IMG/VR virus record: IMGVR_UViG_3300046722_000157
Coordinates: 1 to 21,660 of that record
DNA length: 21,660 bases
Strand: one strand, 5' to 3'
From: a virus
This document shows, piece after piece, positions 13,044 through 18,299 of the stretch. Numbering within the stretch: position 1 is the stretch's first letter; each line of letters begins with the position of its first letter. Position numbers and translations under genes: made by a program. The notes beneath the pieces were generated by a model. That model had not been told where the DNA came from. It saw nothing but the letters and a program-made list of their open reading frames with translations, and searched no databases.

Positions 13044-13457
13044 TCACGATTTGGCGTTCCACGGCTTAAATCTGTGCAGGGCGGCAGGATCAAGCCACGG
13101 CACCGACCAATCGCCCAGAAAGCAAAGGGCGCGGTCATCAATCGTCAGCCATGCGGCGGGCTTTTCGTGCGCGAAATCGAAATCATCCATATACGGCGGC
13201 AGTTCTATGCTGACCATGTGACTGGTTTTCCAGGCGACCAGTTGTCCTCCGAGCCAATCCCGCATCTTGTCGATTTGCTCGTCATCCTTTGACCTGGATG
13301 AATAAATCACCAACTTGAACTGACCTCTGGCTTTCGCCGCCCACTCGAAAAATCCGGGCGTGGCGCTATCGTATATTTCACCGTTTTGCCACCCCTTGCT
13401 GTAGGCGTGGATCACGCCATCAAAGTCGATGCAGAGTGTAGGCTTGAAGTCAGACAT
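13044..13457 (-). CDS. HAD-superfamily hydrolase/phosphatase
   Basis: A 137-residue compact HAD fold. Motif I is [10 protein letters not shown] (8-17) with the nucleophile Asp in DFDGV, motif II is the Ser in IYSSRS (about 50-55), and the C-terminal acid motif is [11 protein letters not shown] (about 112-122). There is no large cap domain, as in phage phosphatases that act on nucleotides or DNA 3' ends. It probably removes phosphate from nucleotides or DNA ends during replication or repair; the substrate cannot be read from the sequence. AAGGAG 6-7 nt upstream fixes the ATG at 13457. A large inverted repeat (13478-13544) lies just before the ribosome site. Confidence 0.75.
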   Translation of the reverse strand: MSDFKPTLCIDFDGVIHAYSKGWQNGEIYDSATPGFFEWAAKARGQFKLVIYSSRSKDDEQIDKMRDWLGGQLVAWKTSHMVSIELPPYMDDFDFAHEKPAAWLTIDDRALCFLGDWSVPWLDPAALHRFKPWNAKS

Positions 13458-13458
13458 T

Positions 13459-13623
13459 TCATTCTCCTTGATGAGTTGGAACCACCAGCCCCGGCGGACA
13501 GCCGAGGGAAACCGCAAGCCTCCGCCTGCCGGGCTGGTGGTTCCGACCGAGGCCCGCCCGCGAGGGAGGCTCGGTAGCACGCGCGTCATCGTCGTTCTCC
13601 GCCGCGCGTGTTTTCGATTTCAT
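13459..13623 (-). CDS. Possible 54-residue protein overlying a large inverted repeat
   Basis: The frame starts at an ATG (13621-13623) that overlaps the stop of the preceding micro-ORF (ATGA) and ends 1 nt before the HAD start. It encodes [20 protein letters not shown] and then a Gly/Pro/Arg-rich part. The coupling at both ends argues for translation, but the second half is made by the arms of the inverted repeat 13478-13544 and has no protein-like pattern. It may be a leader or a gene disrupted by the repeat. Confidence 0.35.
   Translation of the reverse strand: MKSKTRAAENDDDARATEPPSRAGLGRNHQPGRRRLAVSLGCPPGLVVPTHQGE
13478..13544. repeat. 67-bp inverted repeat (strong RNA hairpin) before HAD gene
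   Basis: Perfect 14-bp arms GGAACCACCAGCCC (13478-13491) and its complement (13531-13544), then a small bulge and a second stem GGCGGA/TCCGCC (13493-13498 with 13521-13526), enclosing 22 nt. The hairpin ends about 10 nt upstream of the HAD ribosome site, so folding could influence translation of that gene. It has no T-tract for termination and no riboswitch I recognise. Confidence 0.75.
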
Positions 13624-13682
13624 GCGCCGTTCATCCGATGCTTGTCATAAGCGCGGCGCAGATCGCGGATCGTTATAGCCAC
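13620..13682 (-). CDS. Possible 20-residue micro-ORF after GIY-YIG gene
   Basis: A GTG at 13680-13682 lies inside the end of the GIY-YIG gene (10-nt overlap) with AGGA 10 nt upstream. It encodes [20 protein letters not shown] and stops in an ATGA overlap with the next ORF. The peptide looks helical and basic. The only support is the position and the coupling at both ends. Confidence 0.35.
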   Translation of the reverse strand: MAITIRDLRRAYDKHRMNGA

Positions 13683-14164
13683 AGCTTGAATTTCCTACGA
13701 TATGTCAATGCGCGCCAACTATTCCATCGCAACTTCCTCTCAGCCAATGCTTCAGGTGTCCGGCTCGCATTCCAGAAGTCCGGAGGACCATATCCATATG
13801 CTTTCAGCACCCTGTTGATCGCGGGCTGATCGACGCCGAGTTCTTTTGCCACCATCCATGGATGAATGCCATCGTTGAAAATTCTATTAATAATTGATTG
13901 GTTGTATTCCTCTTCTGGAGTTTCCGGCTCGAATTGTTCCGTCAGCATGGTGTCTGACCAATTGAACCATTCTCCTTTAATTTTGAACTCCTCGAACCTA
14001 CGATGGGCTTCACGTTCAGTTCGAAGAAAACCATCAATGACACGAACAACGCTTAGTCGTAGCCTACAGGTATAACTCACACTTCTTACCCTGATATCGA
14101 CATTCCTGCTGGCTCCGATCTTGACCAGATTTTGTTGTTCAGCCTTGGCTATATAAACTGACAT
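13673..14164 (-). CDS. GIY-YIG (T5orf172/MUG113-like) nuclease-domain protein
   Basis: A 163-residue protein. The N-terminal 75 residues resemble the T5orf172 branch of the GIY-YIG fold: VYIAKA (GIY position), VKIGAS (YIG position), an Arg in NVDIRVRSV, and EREAHRRFEEFKIKGEWF containing the usual Glu. A second part, HPWMVAKELGVDQPAINRVL (about 102-121), is a helix-turn-helix, followed by a basic C-terminus with WRALTYRRKFKLW. The layout of nuclease plus DNA-binding helices is that of phage mobile or seed endonucleases. The DNA is visibly more AT-rich than the flanking genes, suggesting transfer. The ATG shares a base with the stop of the RHH gene (TGATG at 14162-14166). Confidence 0.75.
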   Translation of the reverse strand: MSVYIAKAEQQNLVKIGASRNVDIRVRSVSYTCRLRLSVVRVIDGFLRTEREAHRRFEEFKIKGEWFNWSDTMLTEQFEPETPEEEYNQSIINRIFNDGIHPWMVAKELGVDQPAINRVLKAYGYGPPDFWNASRTPEALAERKLRWNSWRALTYRRKFKLWL

Positions 14165-14379
14165 CAAATCAACCCCACCAGTTCCCGATCAAGCCGTGAT
14201 GGGTCGCTGACCAGGCCGACATGCTGACCGGCCTTCTTCGCCTCGTGGCAGACCTTATAGAGAGTGAATGCCATGCGGATCACGGTGGTCATGCTCGTGC
14301 CGGTCTCTCGCGCGACACGCTGGATATCAGCCTGAAAGCTGGGTGATATGTCCATGCTGAGGCGGGTTTTTGGTTCCAT
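14164..14379 (-). CDS. Ribbon-helix-helix repressor at the divergent control region
   Basis: A 71-residue RHH protein: strand KTRLSMDIS, helix A PSFQADIQRVARETG, helix B SMTTVIRMAFTLYKVCHEAK, and a C-terminal extension GLVSDPSRLDRELVGLI. The start is set at the ATG 14379; a longer reading from 14415 would pass through the promoter and operator. The predicted -10 box lies 7 nt before the ATG, so the transcript is probably leaderless. The 9-bp inverted repeat at 14400-14426 enclosing the -35 box is the expected target for a dimeric RHH autorepressor. As first gene of the long leftward unit next to the rightward unit, it may act as a switch between the two directions. Confidence 0.75.
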   Translation of the reverse strand: MEPKTRLSMDISPSFQADIQRVARETGTSMTTVIRMAFTLYKVCHEAKKAGQHVGLVSDPSRLDRELVGLI

Positions 14380-14386
14380 GAGACAC

Positions 14387-14426
14387 ACCCTACACGCTAG
14401 AAAATGTGCCGTCAATACACATTTTC
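14387..14426 (-). promoter_or_regulatory. Leftward promoter with 27-bp inverted-repeat operator
   Basis: Minus strand: -35 TTGACG (14410-14415), 17-nt spacer, -10 TAGGGT (14387-14392). A perfect inverted repeat, GAAAATGTG-N9-CACATTTTC (14400-14426), has the -35 box within its central spacer and left arm edge, so binding would exclude polymerase. Confidence 0.65.
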
Positions 14427-14429
14427 ATG

Positions 14430-14458
14430 TTGCATCCCCCAACACCCCGTGCCATCCT
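14430..14458 (+). promoter_or_regulatory. Weak candidate rightward promoter
   Basis: TTGCAT (14430-14435) and CATCCT (14453-14458) are 17 nt apart and would give a leader of about 18-20 nt with AAGGAG before the first rightward gene. Both boxes are poor matches. It lies back to back with the leftward promoter, and the operator at 14400-14426 ends 4 nt before it. Confidence 0.3.
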
Positions 14459-14483
14459 ACCGCCAGATATAAGGAGCCAACCG

Positions 14484-14666
14484 ATGCCCGAGTACCTGTT
14501 CCGAGGGACCGTGACGAGCGGTAATGTGACGTTCCGCGTCTAGGCGGCCAACCCGACCGAGGCTAAGGACAAGGCCAGACGCGGATTGTGGGAAGACTAC
14601 GATGACAGCGCGGCCGAAAACCTGGACTGCGAACTCGATCTGTCCACCATCGAACTGAACGAGTAG
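14484..14666 (+). pseudogene. Small phage protein interrupted by an in-frame amber codon
   Basis: AAGGAG lies 7 nt before the ATG at 14484. The frame reads MPEYLFRGTVTSGNVTFRV, then TAG at 14541-14543, then AANPTEAKDKARRGLWEDYD and a further 21 codons (ending DLSTIELNE) to a TAG at 14664. Both halves are clearly one protein of about 60 residues: an N-terminal beta hairpin and an acidic helix, as in small phage proteins with 'F.V.A....EA..KA'. There is no start codon soon after the amber. A CAG-to-TAG or GAG-to-TAG change, a sequencing error or programmed readthrough could explain it. TAG is used as a normal stop elsewhere (407, 14664), so genome-wide recoding is unlikely. It is the first gene of the rightward series. 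Confidence 0.7.
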
Positions 14667-14669
14667 ATC

Positions 14670-14954
14670 ATGCCCACCGAAACCGCCCCCCGCTTCGCCA
14701 TCCGCGACCTGAGCGTGTTGCAGTTCGCCAACGGATTCACTCTATGGGCATACAAAGCCGGCGACGCTTCGCTGAGTGCCATCACCGCGCCGGGTTTCTT
14801 CGGTGACGCGCGCGACATGATGCGCCCCGGCGACCATGTTCACGTGTCCGGTACCCGCGGCGGCGCGGTGCTGTATGTCGTATCGTCCAACGACGACGCT
14901 ATCCGAGTTCTCGTCATGTGCGCGGCACCGGTCGATGCGGGAGGGTTCTGGTGA
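14670..14954 (+). CDS. Hypothetical phage protein (FTLW-APGFF type)
   Basis: A 94-residue protein with FANGFTLWAYKAGDASLSAI, TAPGFFGDARDMMRPGDHVH and a beta-rich C-terminus GAVLYVVSSNDDAIRVLVM. The 'GFTLW.Y......I.APGFF..A.DM.RPGD...V' pattern is one I associate with a common alphaproteobacterial phage family encoded near virion genes; its role is not established, though RPGD and the beta repeats suggest a small beta-barrel. It starts 3 nt after the stop of the amber-interrupted gene and ends in a TGATG overlap. Confidence 0.7.
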   Translation: MPTETAPRFAIRDLSVLQFANGFTLWAYKAGDASLSAITAPGFFGDARDMMRPGDHVHVSGTRGGAVLYVVSSNDDAIRVLVMCAAPVDAGGFW

Positions 14955-15175
14955 TGCAGACACTCGACAAACACGATGTGAAGCAAATCTTTCGCTGCCT
15001 TGATCAGATCAAAGACCTTTGCGACTACATGCGGCACAATCATTTGGATGCGCCCTATGATACGGTCTATCGCGCGGTCGGTGGCGAAGGCTTCATCCGC
15101 GAGTTGCTGCTGGAGAAGATTGTCGCTGACATTCAGATCGAGGCGCCGGAACCTTTGCCAGTCGAGTCGTTTTGA
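14954..15175 (+). CDS. Hypothetical helical protein
   Basis: A 73-residue, mostly helical, acidic protein (MQTLDKHDVKQIFRCLDQIK then DLCDYMRHNHLD). It has two cysteines but no metal motif. The ATG shares a base with the preceding stop (TGATG at 14952-14956) and its own stop does the same with the next gene, so the three are one translational chain. No family is recognised. Confidence 0.65.
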   Translation: MQTLDKHDVKQIFRCLDQIKDLCDYMRHNHLDAPYDTVYRAVGGEGFIRELLLEKIVADIQIEAPEPLPVESF

Positions 15176-15369
15176 TGACCGGCGGTGCCGAACTGCGCGA
15201 GATGGCGGGTGTTCTGACCTTATTGCACTGGAACTCGCCATTCAGTCTGCGCCAGATTGAGCGCCTCCGCGAACTCGCGCATGAGTTCGACCGCATGGAG
15301 GCGGAACTTAACAGGCGCTACCAGGAAGAGCGCGAGGCGCACGCGGCGATGGAGGGATTGAAAACATGA
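15175..15369 (+). CDS. Hypothetical coiled-coil protein
   Basis: A 64-residue protein (MTGGAELREMAGVLTLLHWN...) whose last 40 residues form a charged coiled coil, RQIERLRELAHEFDRMEAEL then NRRYQEEREAHAAME. The start ATG overlaps the preceding stop (TGATG) and its stop overlaps the next start (ATGA). Likely a small oligomer; function unknown. Confidence 0.65.
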   Translation: MTGGAELREMAGVLTLLHWNSPFSLRQIERLRELAHEFDRMEAELNRRYQEEREAHAAMEGLKT

Positions 15370-15674
15370 CCGACTTCAACGCACCATGGGAATACGACGA
15401 CACCCTTCGCGCCATCTTCGACGCTGACGGCACCTCGGTCGCGTTCCTGCCGACGAGCCAGCGCGATCCGGCGCGGGCGCGGTTGCTGTTGGCCGCGCCG
15501 CGGTTGTTGAAGGCATTACAAATGCTGGAAGACGCCGAAAATGCGAACGCGAATTGCACTGAGTGCGATGGCGCGGGCGTTCCGGAATTGTGTCCGGTCT
15601 GCTTTCCATTGTTTGATGATGCGCGTCTGACACGCCGCGCGCTGATCGCGGAAATTGAGGGAGGCGGAACATGA
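15366..15674 (+). CDS. Hypothetical protein with zinc-ribbon-like motif
   Basis: A 102-residue protein. The first 55 residues contain WEYDDTLRAIFDADGTSVAF and the helix RARLLLAAPRLLKALQMLED, which resembles the 'N.RLI.AAP.LL.AL' family frequent in phages. The second part has two cysteine pairs, CTECDGAG and ELCPVC, as in DnaJ-type zinc ribbons. It ends with LTRRALIAEIEGGGT. It is coupled by ATGA on both sides. The role is unknown. Confidence 0.7.
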   Translation: MTDFNAPWEYDDTLRAIFDADGTSVAFLPTSQRDPARARLLLAAPRLLKALQMLEDAENANANCTECDGAGVPELCPVCFPLFDDARLTRRALIAEIEGGGT

Positions 15675-15841
15675 CCCTACGCCGCCTCTCCGCCCGCCGG
15701 CACACCCCGTTCGGTTGGGTCGAGATCCCGTCGCCGCAGGTCTTTAGGTGGTGGGATCATTGGCCGCTGTATATCGGCTTGACCTTGGTGTGCCTCGGAG
15801 GAATAGGCATCGGGATCGGTCTCGCGCGGTTGTGGCCATGA
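15671..15841 (+). CDS. Small single-span membrane protein
   Basis: A 56-residue protein: a basic N-terminus (MTLRRLSARRHTPFGWVEIP), a linker with FRWWDHW, and one hydrophobic helix PLYIGLTLVCLGGIGIGIGL, ending ARLWP. The positive N-terminal part should face the cytoplasm. ATGA overlaps at both ends place it in the rightward operon just before a secreted protein, so the two may act together at the envelope. Confidence 0.65.
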   Translation: MTLRRLSARRHTPFGWVEIPSPQVFRWWDHWPLYIGLTLVCLGGIGIGIGLARLWP

Positions 15842-16071
15842 GCAATGTGACCCGCGTCCTCGCCATTCTCGCCCCGCTCCTGACTGGCGCGGCTACTTTG
15901 GCACAAGGATCGTCGCCTGGAACTGGCGCGTCGCCGGTACCCATGGTCGTCATCCCGACTTGCGAAAACAATGCGGCCTGCAAGGAAGCACCAAAATCGT
16001 TCACCTACGATCTGCCGTGCGGCGGAACGGTGACGTTCACGATCATTCCAGGCGGAGGGACAGGGCGGTGA
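15838..16071 (+). CDS. Small secreted protein with signal peptide
   Basis: A 77-residue protein. MSNVTRVLAILAPLLTGAAT followed by LAQGSS is a good signal peptide, cut after TLA or LAQ. The mature part is short, Cys-containing (VIPTCENNAACKEAP, LPCGGTVTF) and beta-rich; three or four cysteines could form disulfides in the periplasm. The start overlaps the preceding stop (ATGA). It could modify the envelope or stop superinfection, but nothing identifies the target. Confidence 0.65.
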   Translation: MSNVTRVLAILAPLLTGAATLAQGSSPGTGASPVPMVVIPTCENNAACKEAPKSFTYDLPCGGTVTFTIIPGGGTGR

Positions 16072-16325
16072 AAACCGGCGCGAAGATAGTCGCGGATATC
16101 GAGAACTGGCCGGTAGCCACTTTGGAGCGTAGTGAATTGTGCGATAAGCACTGGCCCACGATCCGCGCCGCGCTGCTGGCCTACGAGCCGCCGAAGACGG
16201 CGCTACGGACGATTGTGGATGCAGTTGAGGCTTACCAAAGTGGTGCGTCCGTCGTGACTCTTTGCTTCACAGTAGAAGAAGTCGCCGTCGCCCGCGCGGA
16301 ACTGGATGAACTGGAGAAAAAATGA
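16068..16325 (+). CDS. Hypothetical cytoplasmic protein
   Basis: An 85-residue protein, VKTGAKIVADIENWPVATLE, with later helices YEPPKTALRTIVDAVEAYQS and VEEVAVARAELDELEKK. A GTG start is assigned because it overlaps the preceding stop (GTGA, 16068-16071) and GGAGG lies about 9 nt upstream. All-helical, acidic at the C-terminus, no known family. Confidence 0.6.
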   Translation: MKTGAKIVADIENWPVATLERSELCDKHWPTIRAALLAYEPPKTALRTIVDAVEAYQSGASVVTLCFTVEEVAVARAELDELEKK

Positions 16326-16606
16326 AGCGCCTGTTCTGGCTCGGCGTCGCGATGGAAGCCTATGATGCGACCGGACACATGTTGTCGGTTATGATACGAC
16401 TTACCGGCAGCGTGCCCTTATGGTGGTTCGCGTACTACTACACGGCCCCGCTTCCGACCATCGCCGGTCTGGAATGGGACATCTTCTGGTCCTGCTGGCA
16501 CGCCACCGCCGTTGGGTTGATCATCGTTGGGTACTTCGCCGCATCGCGCGGAACTGGAACGCAAGTGAGCACGCCGGTTCGATTCCGGCCCGCGTCTCCA
16601 TCCTGA
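16322..16606 (+). CDS. Small membrane protein, 3' end merged with a tRNA-like sequence
   Basis: A 94-residue protein with an aromatic, membrane-leaning centre, VPLWWFAYYYTAPLPTIAGL, and a transmembrane helix WHATAVGLIIVGYFAAS (about 59-75). The last 18 residues (GTGTQVSTPVRFRPASPS) are encoded by the tRNA 3'-end-like sequence 16568-16600 and look like fortuitous coding. It is coupled to the previous gene by ATGA. The original C-terminus may have been replaced when the tRNA-like sequence was acquired. Confidence 0.6.
   Translation: MKRLFWLGVAMEAYDATGHMLSVMIRLTGSVPLWWFAYYYTAPLPTIAGLEWDIFWSCWHATAVGLIIVGYFAASRGTGTQVSTPVRFRPASPS
16568..16600 (+). other. tRNA 3'-end-like sequence (possible attachment-site core)
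   Basis: GCCGG-TTCGATT-CCGGC (16573-16589) is a perfect T-arm with the conserved TTCGA loop. It is followed by seven bases CCGCGTC, T and CCA (16590-16600), as in tRNAs with a U discriminator; the segment looks most like the 3' end of tRNA-Cys. No matching 5' acceptor strand (GACGCGG), D-arm or anticodon stem is found upstream, so it is not a complete tRNA. Phage attP sites commonly carry exactly such 3' tRNA fragments. Confidence 0.5.
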
Positions 16607-16627
16607 ACGAACCAGAAGGGAAGTAAC

Positions 16628-16975
16628 ATGCCGTTCGACAACACGACTTACCCAGAGACAGAAACCCAGACCGAGCGCGACCTCCGCATCCTCCGCGCCG
16701 CGCGTGAGGGCATCAGCAAGCCGGGAGGGTGGTGTCGCCATATGGTGACGATACCTGGGGAACTTGCTCGTCATTGCGCGGTCGGTTGGATTGGGGCGGC
16801 CGTCGGGTCATTTGAGGATGAGACGTTGGCCTATGCTCAATCCTTGTTGGAACGCGACCTGCCGAAGCCTTACAAGGTGGTCACGACCTACAATGACAAC
16901 ATAGTGAATCAATCCACTGTGGTCCGTCTCTTCGACCGCGCCATCGCCCGCCTGGAACGCGAGCGCGACGCCTGA
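16628..16975 (+). CDS. DUF6197-like hypothetical protein
   Basis: A 115-residue protein. RDLRILRAAREGISKPGGWC at the N-terminus, HCAVGWIGAAVG in the centre and QSTVVRLFDRAIARLERERD at the end match the alphaproteobacterial family I know as DUF6197, whose members have 'L..A...I..P..W', 'C..GA..' and 'V...FDRAIA'. No function has been assigned to it. GAAGGGAAG gives a good ribosome site 4-5 nt before the ATG. It is the last gene of the rightward series and is followed by the bidirectional terminator. Confidence 0.7.
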   Translation: MPFDNTTYPETETQTERDLRILRAAREGISKPGGWCRHMVTIPGELARHCAVGWIGAAVGSFEDETLAYAQSLLERDLPKPYKVVTTYNDNIVNQSTVVRLFDRAIARLERERDA

Positions 16976-16987
16976 TAGCCGCGCACG

Positions 16988-17026
16988 AAAAAGCCCGCTA
17001 ACCATTCCATAGGAGAGCGGGCCTTT
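16988..17026. terminator. Bidirectional intrinsic terminator between convergent operons
   Basis: Stem GCCCGCT (16993-16999) and AGCGGGC (17016-17022), 16-nt loop. On the minus strand it is followed by five T (16992-16988 read as TTTTT); on the plus strand by CTTT (17023-17026). It therefore ends the leftward series from 17081 strongly and the rightward series from 14484 more weakly. Confidence 0.75.
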
Positions 17027-17080
17027 AAGCGCCGGGGCAATAACTAAGCGGCGACACCATGCCACCGCCGTCCGGTCGCG

Positions 17081-17491
17081 TCAAGGCGCGGGAGGCGTAG
17101 CCGGTGCGGGGTTGAGCGCCGCCTGCAACGCCGTGGTGGCAGCCTGAACGGCAGTGGTGTTGCCCTCAAGGGTTGCCAGGTCTGCCGCCGTAACCGGGCT
17201 ACCGGCCGCGATCTGATCCTTCAACGCCTGGATGGCGGCAGCATTAGCCGCGAGACCATCACTGACTTCAGTGGCAAGCGCCTGAACGGCCGCGCTCTGA
17301 GCCGCGAGGTCGGATTGGAGAGTAGCGGACATAGTTTTCAACTCCTCGATTAAGGTGTGATCGTAGTCGAGTTTCGCGTGCGCGGCGTGCAGTTCCCGGT
17401 GAACCTGATCGAGTTCCGCCTTGATCGCGGCGACCACGCGGGCCACGAAGCGGTCGTCTCTGTCATGCTCGCGATCGGGCTGGCGGCTCAT
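17081..17491 (-). CDS. Coiled-coil protein with structural-protein-like repeats
   Basis: A 136-residue protein. The charged N-terminal half (about 17-52) is helical (AAIKAELDQVHRELHAAHAK); the second half is an Ala-rich repeat QSAAVQALATEVSDGL and NAAAIQALKDQIAAGSPVTA followed by DLATLEGNTTAVQAATTAL and a Pro-rich tail. This pattern, sometimes with 'GSPVTAADL', is common in small phage proteins encoded near tail or lysis genes; it probably forms a trimeric or dimeric bundle. A start at 17330 (MSATLQSDLA) would give only the repeat part. It is the last gene before the terminator. Confidence 0.7.
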   Translation of the reverse strand: MSRQPDREHDRDDRFVARVVAAIKAELDQVHRELHAAHAKLDYDHTLIEELKTMSATLQSDLAAQSAAVQALATEVSDGLAANAAAIQALKDQIAAGSPVTAADLATLEGNTTAVQAATTALQAALNPAPATPPAP

Positions 17492-17535
17492 GGTGCCTTA
17501 TCGCACACGGCGCGTGGCGGGAACAGGGACGGGAA

Positions 17536-17784
17536 CTACTCAGGCGGGTCAGGAAGCGGCATCCAGTGCGTTGCTCGAACTTCCATGGGATATGCCAGGC
17601 GCCCAACCTCATGGTGCCCTTTCGCGATATCCGCCAACAATGGCGAAGGTGGCACCCATAGCAGCAAATCCACGCCTCGCGGCGCCGTCTCTATAGGTTT
17701 CCACATGCGAGCGATCTGATCCCGCATGTCCAGCATCCGGCATCCCCGCTGGCGCAGCAGCGCGGCGAGGTCTTCTTCACTCAT
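17536..17784 (-). CDS. DUF551-like phage protein
   Basis: An 82-residue protein: an N-terminal helix (MSEEDLAALLRQRGCRMLDM) followed by the DUF551 signature WKPIETAPRGVDLLLWVP and the ending ATHWMPLPDPPE. DUF551 proteins ('W....TAP..G..VL....' to 'HW.PLP.PP') are short beta-rich phage and prophage proteins of unknown role. The start overlaps the preceding gene by 8 nt. A 44-nt gap without features separates it from the coiled-coil gene. Confidence 0.75.
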   Translation of the reverse strand: MSEEDLAALLRQRGCRMLDMRDQIARMWKPIETAPRGVDLLLWVPPSPLLADIAKGHHEVGRLAYPMEVRATHWMPLPDPPE

Positions 17785-18088
17785 GCGCCAGGGTCTCAAG
17801 CCACCGCCACACGTCGGCCGCCGGCTCGACCTCCCCAAAGTCCACGCTGTTATTCAACCGCCGCACCACGTCCAGGAACGCGGCGATGGCGGCGGGAGAG
17901 GGTTGCCCCGGATAAGTGACCTTTCCAGTCAGGATGGGTGATCCTGTTATTGTGCGAATCATCACGTCCGACGTTGGCTCAGGGTTCCGCATGGCGCGTT
18001 GCTGTAACCCCTGTTGGACCTCGTTCACGGCCTGCTGCCCCGCCAACCGGAACGTCGGATCGTTCCAATCCCAAGGTGTTGTGCGCAT
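17777..18088 (-). CDS. Hypothetical soluble protein
   Basis: A 103-residue protein, MRTTPWDWNDPTFRLAGQQA, with helices VNEVQQGLQQRAMR and PAAIAAFLDVVRRLNNSVDF and a Pro/Gly-rich middle (GSPILTGKVTYPGQPS). The ATG at 18088 is preferred because GGGAG lies 9 nt upstream; one three codons earlier (18097) is possible. It follows the RHH gene directly and may be its operon partner. No family is recognised. Confidence 0.6.
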   Translation of the reverse strand: MRTTPWDWNDPTFRLAGQQAVNEVQQGLQQRAMRNPEPTSDVMIRTITGSPILTGKVTYPGQPSPAAIAAFLDVVRRLNNSVDFGEVEPAADVWRWLETLAHE

Positions 18089-18089
18089 G

Positions 18090-18296
18090 TCAGTCATCTC
18101 CCTGCTCTGTTTCTTGTTCCGTGACCGGAGGATAACCAGATTCGACGTGATCAAGCCAGAACGGTATCGCCCGGTTCAGCGCCTCGGCGCGGCTTCCAAG
18201 GCCAAGCCGGTCCACCGCCACGTCCAGCCGCCGCATGACCGGATTCGGGATTTTGGCCTGGATGTTTTCGGTGCGGGGACCGCGCGAGTGGGCCAT
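18090..18296 (-). CDS. Ribbon-helix-helix protein
   Basis: A 68-residue protein: strand ENIQAKIPN, helix A PVMRRLDVAVDRLGLG, helix B SRAEALNRAIPFWLDHVES, then an acidic tail TEQETEQGDD. This fits the RHH fold, with an N-terminal basic arm (HSRGPRT). It is likely a DNA-binding regulator within the accessory operon. It starts 3 nt after the stop of the second PP-loop gene, so it may regulate that operon, but no adjacent promoter is visible. Confidence 0.65.
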   Translation of the reverse strand: MAHSRGPRTENIQAKIPNPVMRRLDVAVDRLGLGSRAEALNRAIPFWLDHVESGYPPVTEQETEQGDD

Positions 18297-18299
18297 GAG

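Noticed and set aside
12688-13062. Upstream extension of the 77-residue gene into a 202-codon frame
   Set aside because: The extension crosses both 26-bp repeats (giving a repeated KPASTRGMPA peptide) and the zinc-finger gene; a perfect AAGGAG marks the short start.
14380-14415. Longer N-terminus for the RHH repressor starting at 14415
   Set aside because: It would translate through the operator and promoter, and the RHH fold begins after the ATG at 14379.
16524-16600. Complete tRNA gene, or an amber suppressor tRNA that would rescue the interrupted gene at 14484
   Set aside because: No 5' acceptor strand, D-arm, anticodon stem or CTA anticodon can be placed; only the T-arm and 3' acceptor are present.
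16420-16626. Plus-strand and antisense frames over the tRNA-like sequence
   Set aside because: Peptides such as AGSIPARVS are typical by-products of reading tRNA T-arms and show no other coding signal.
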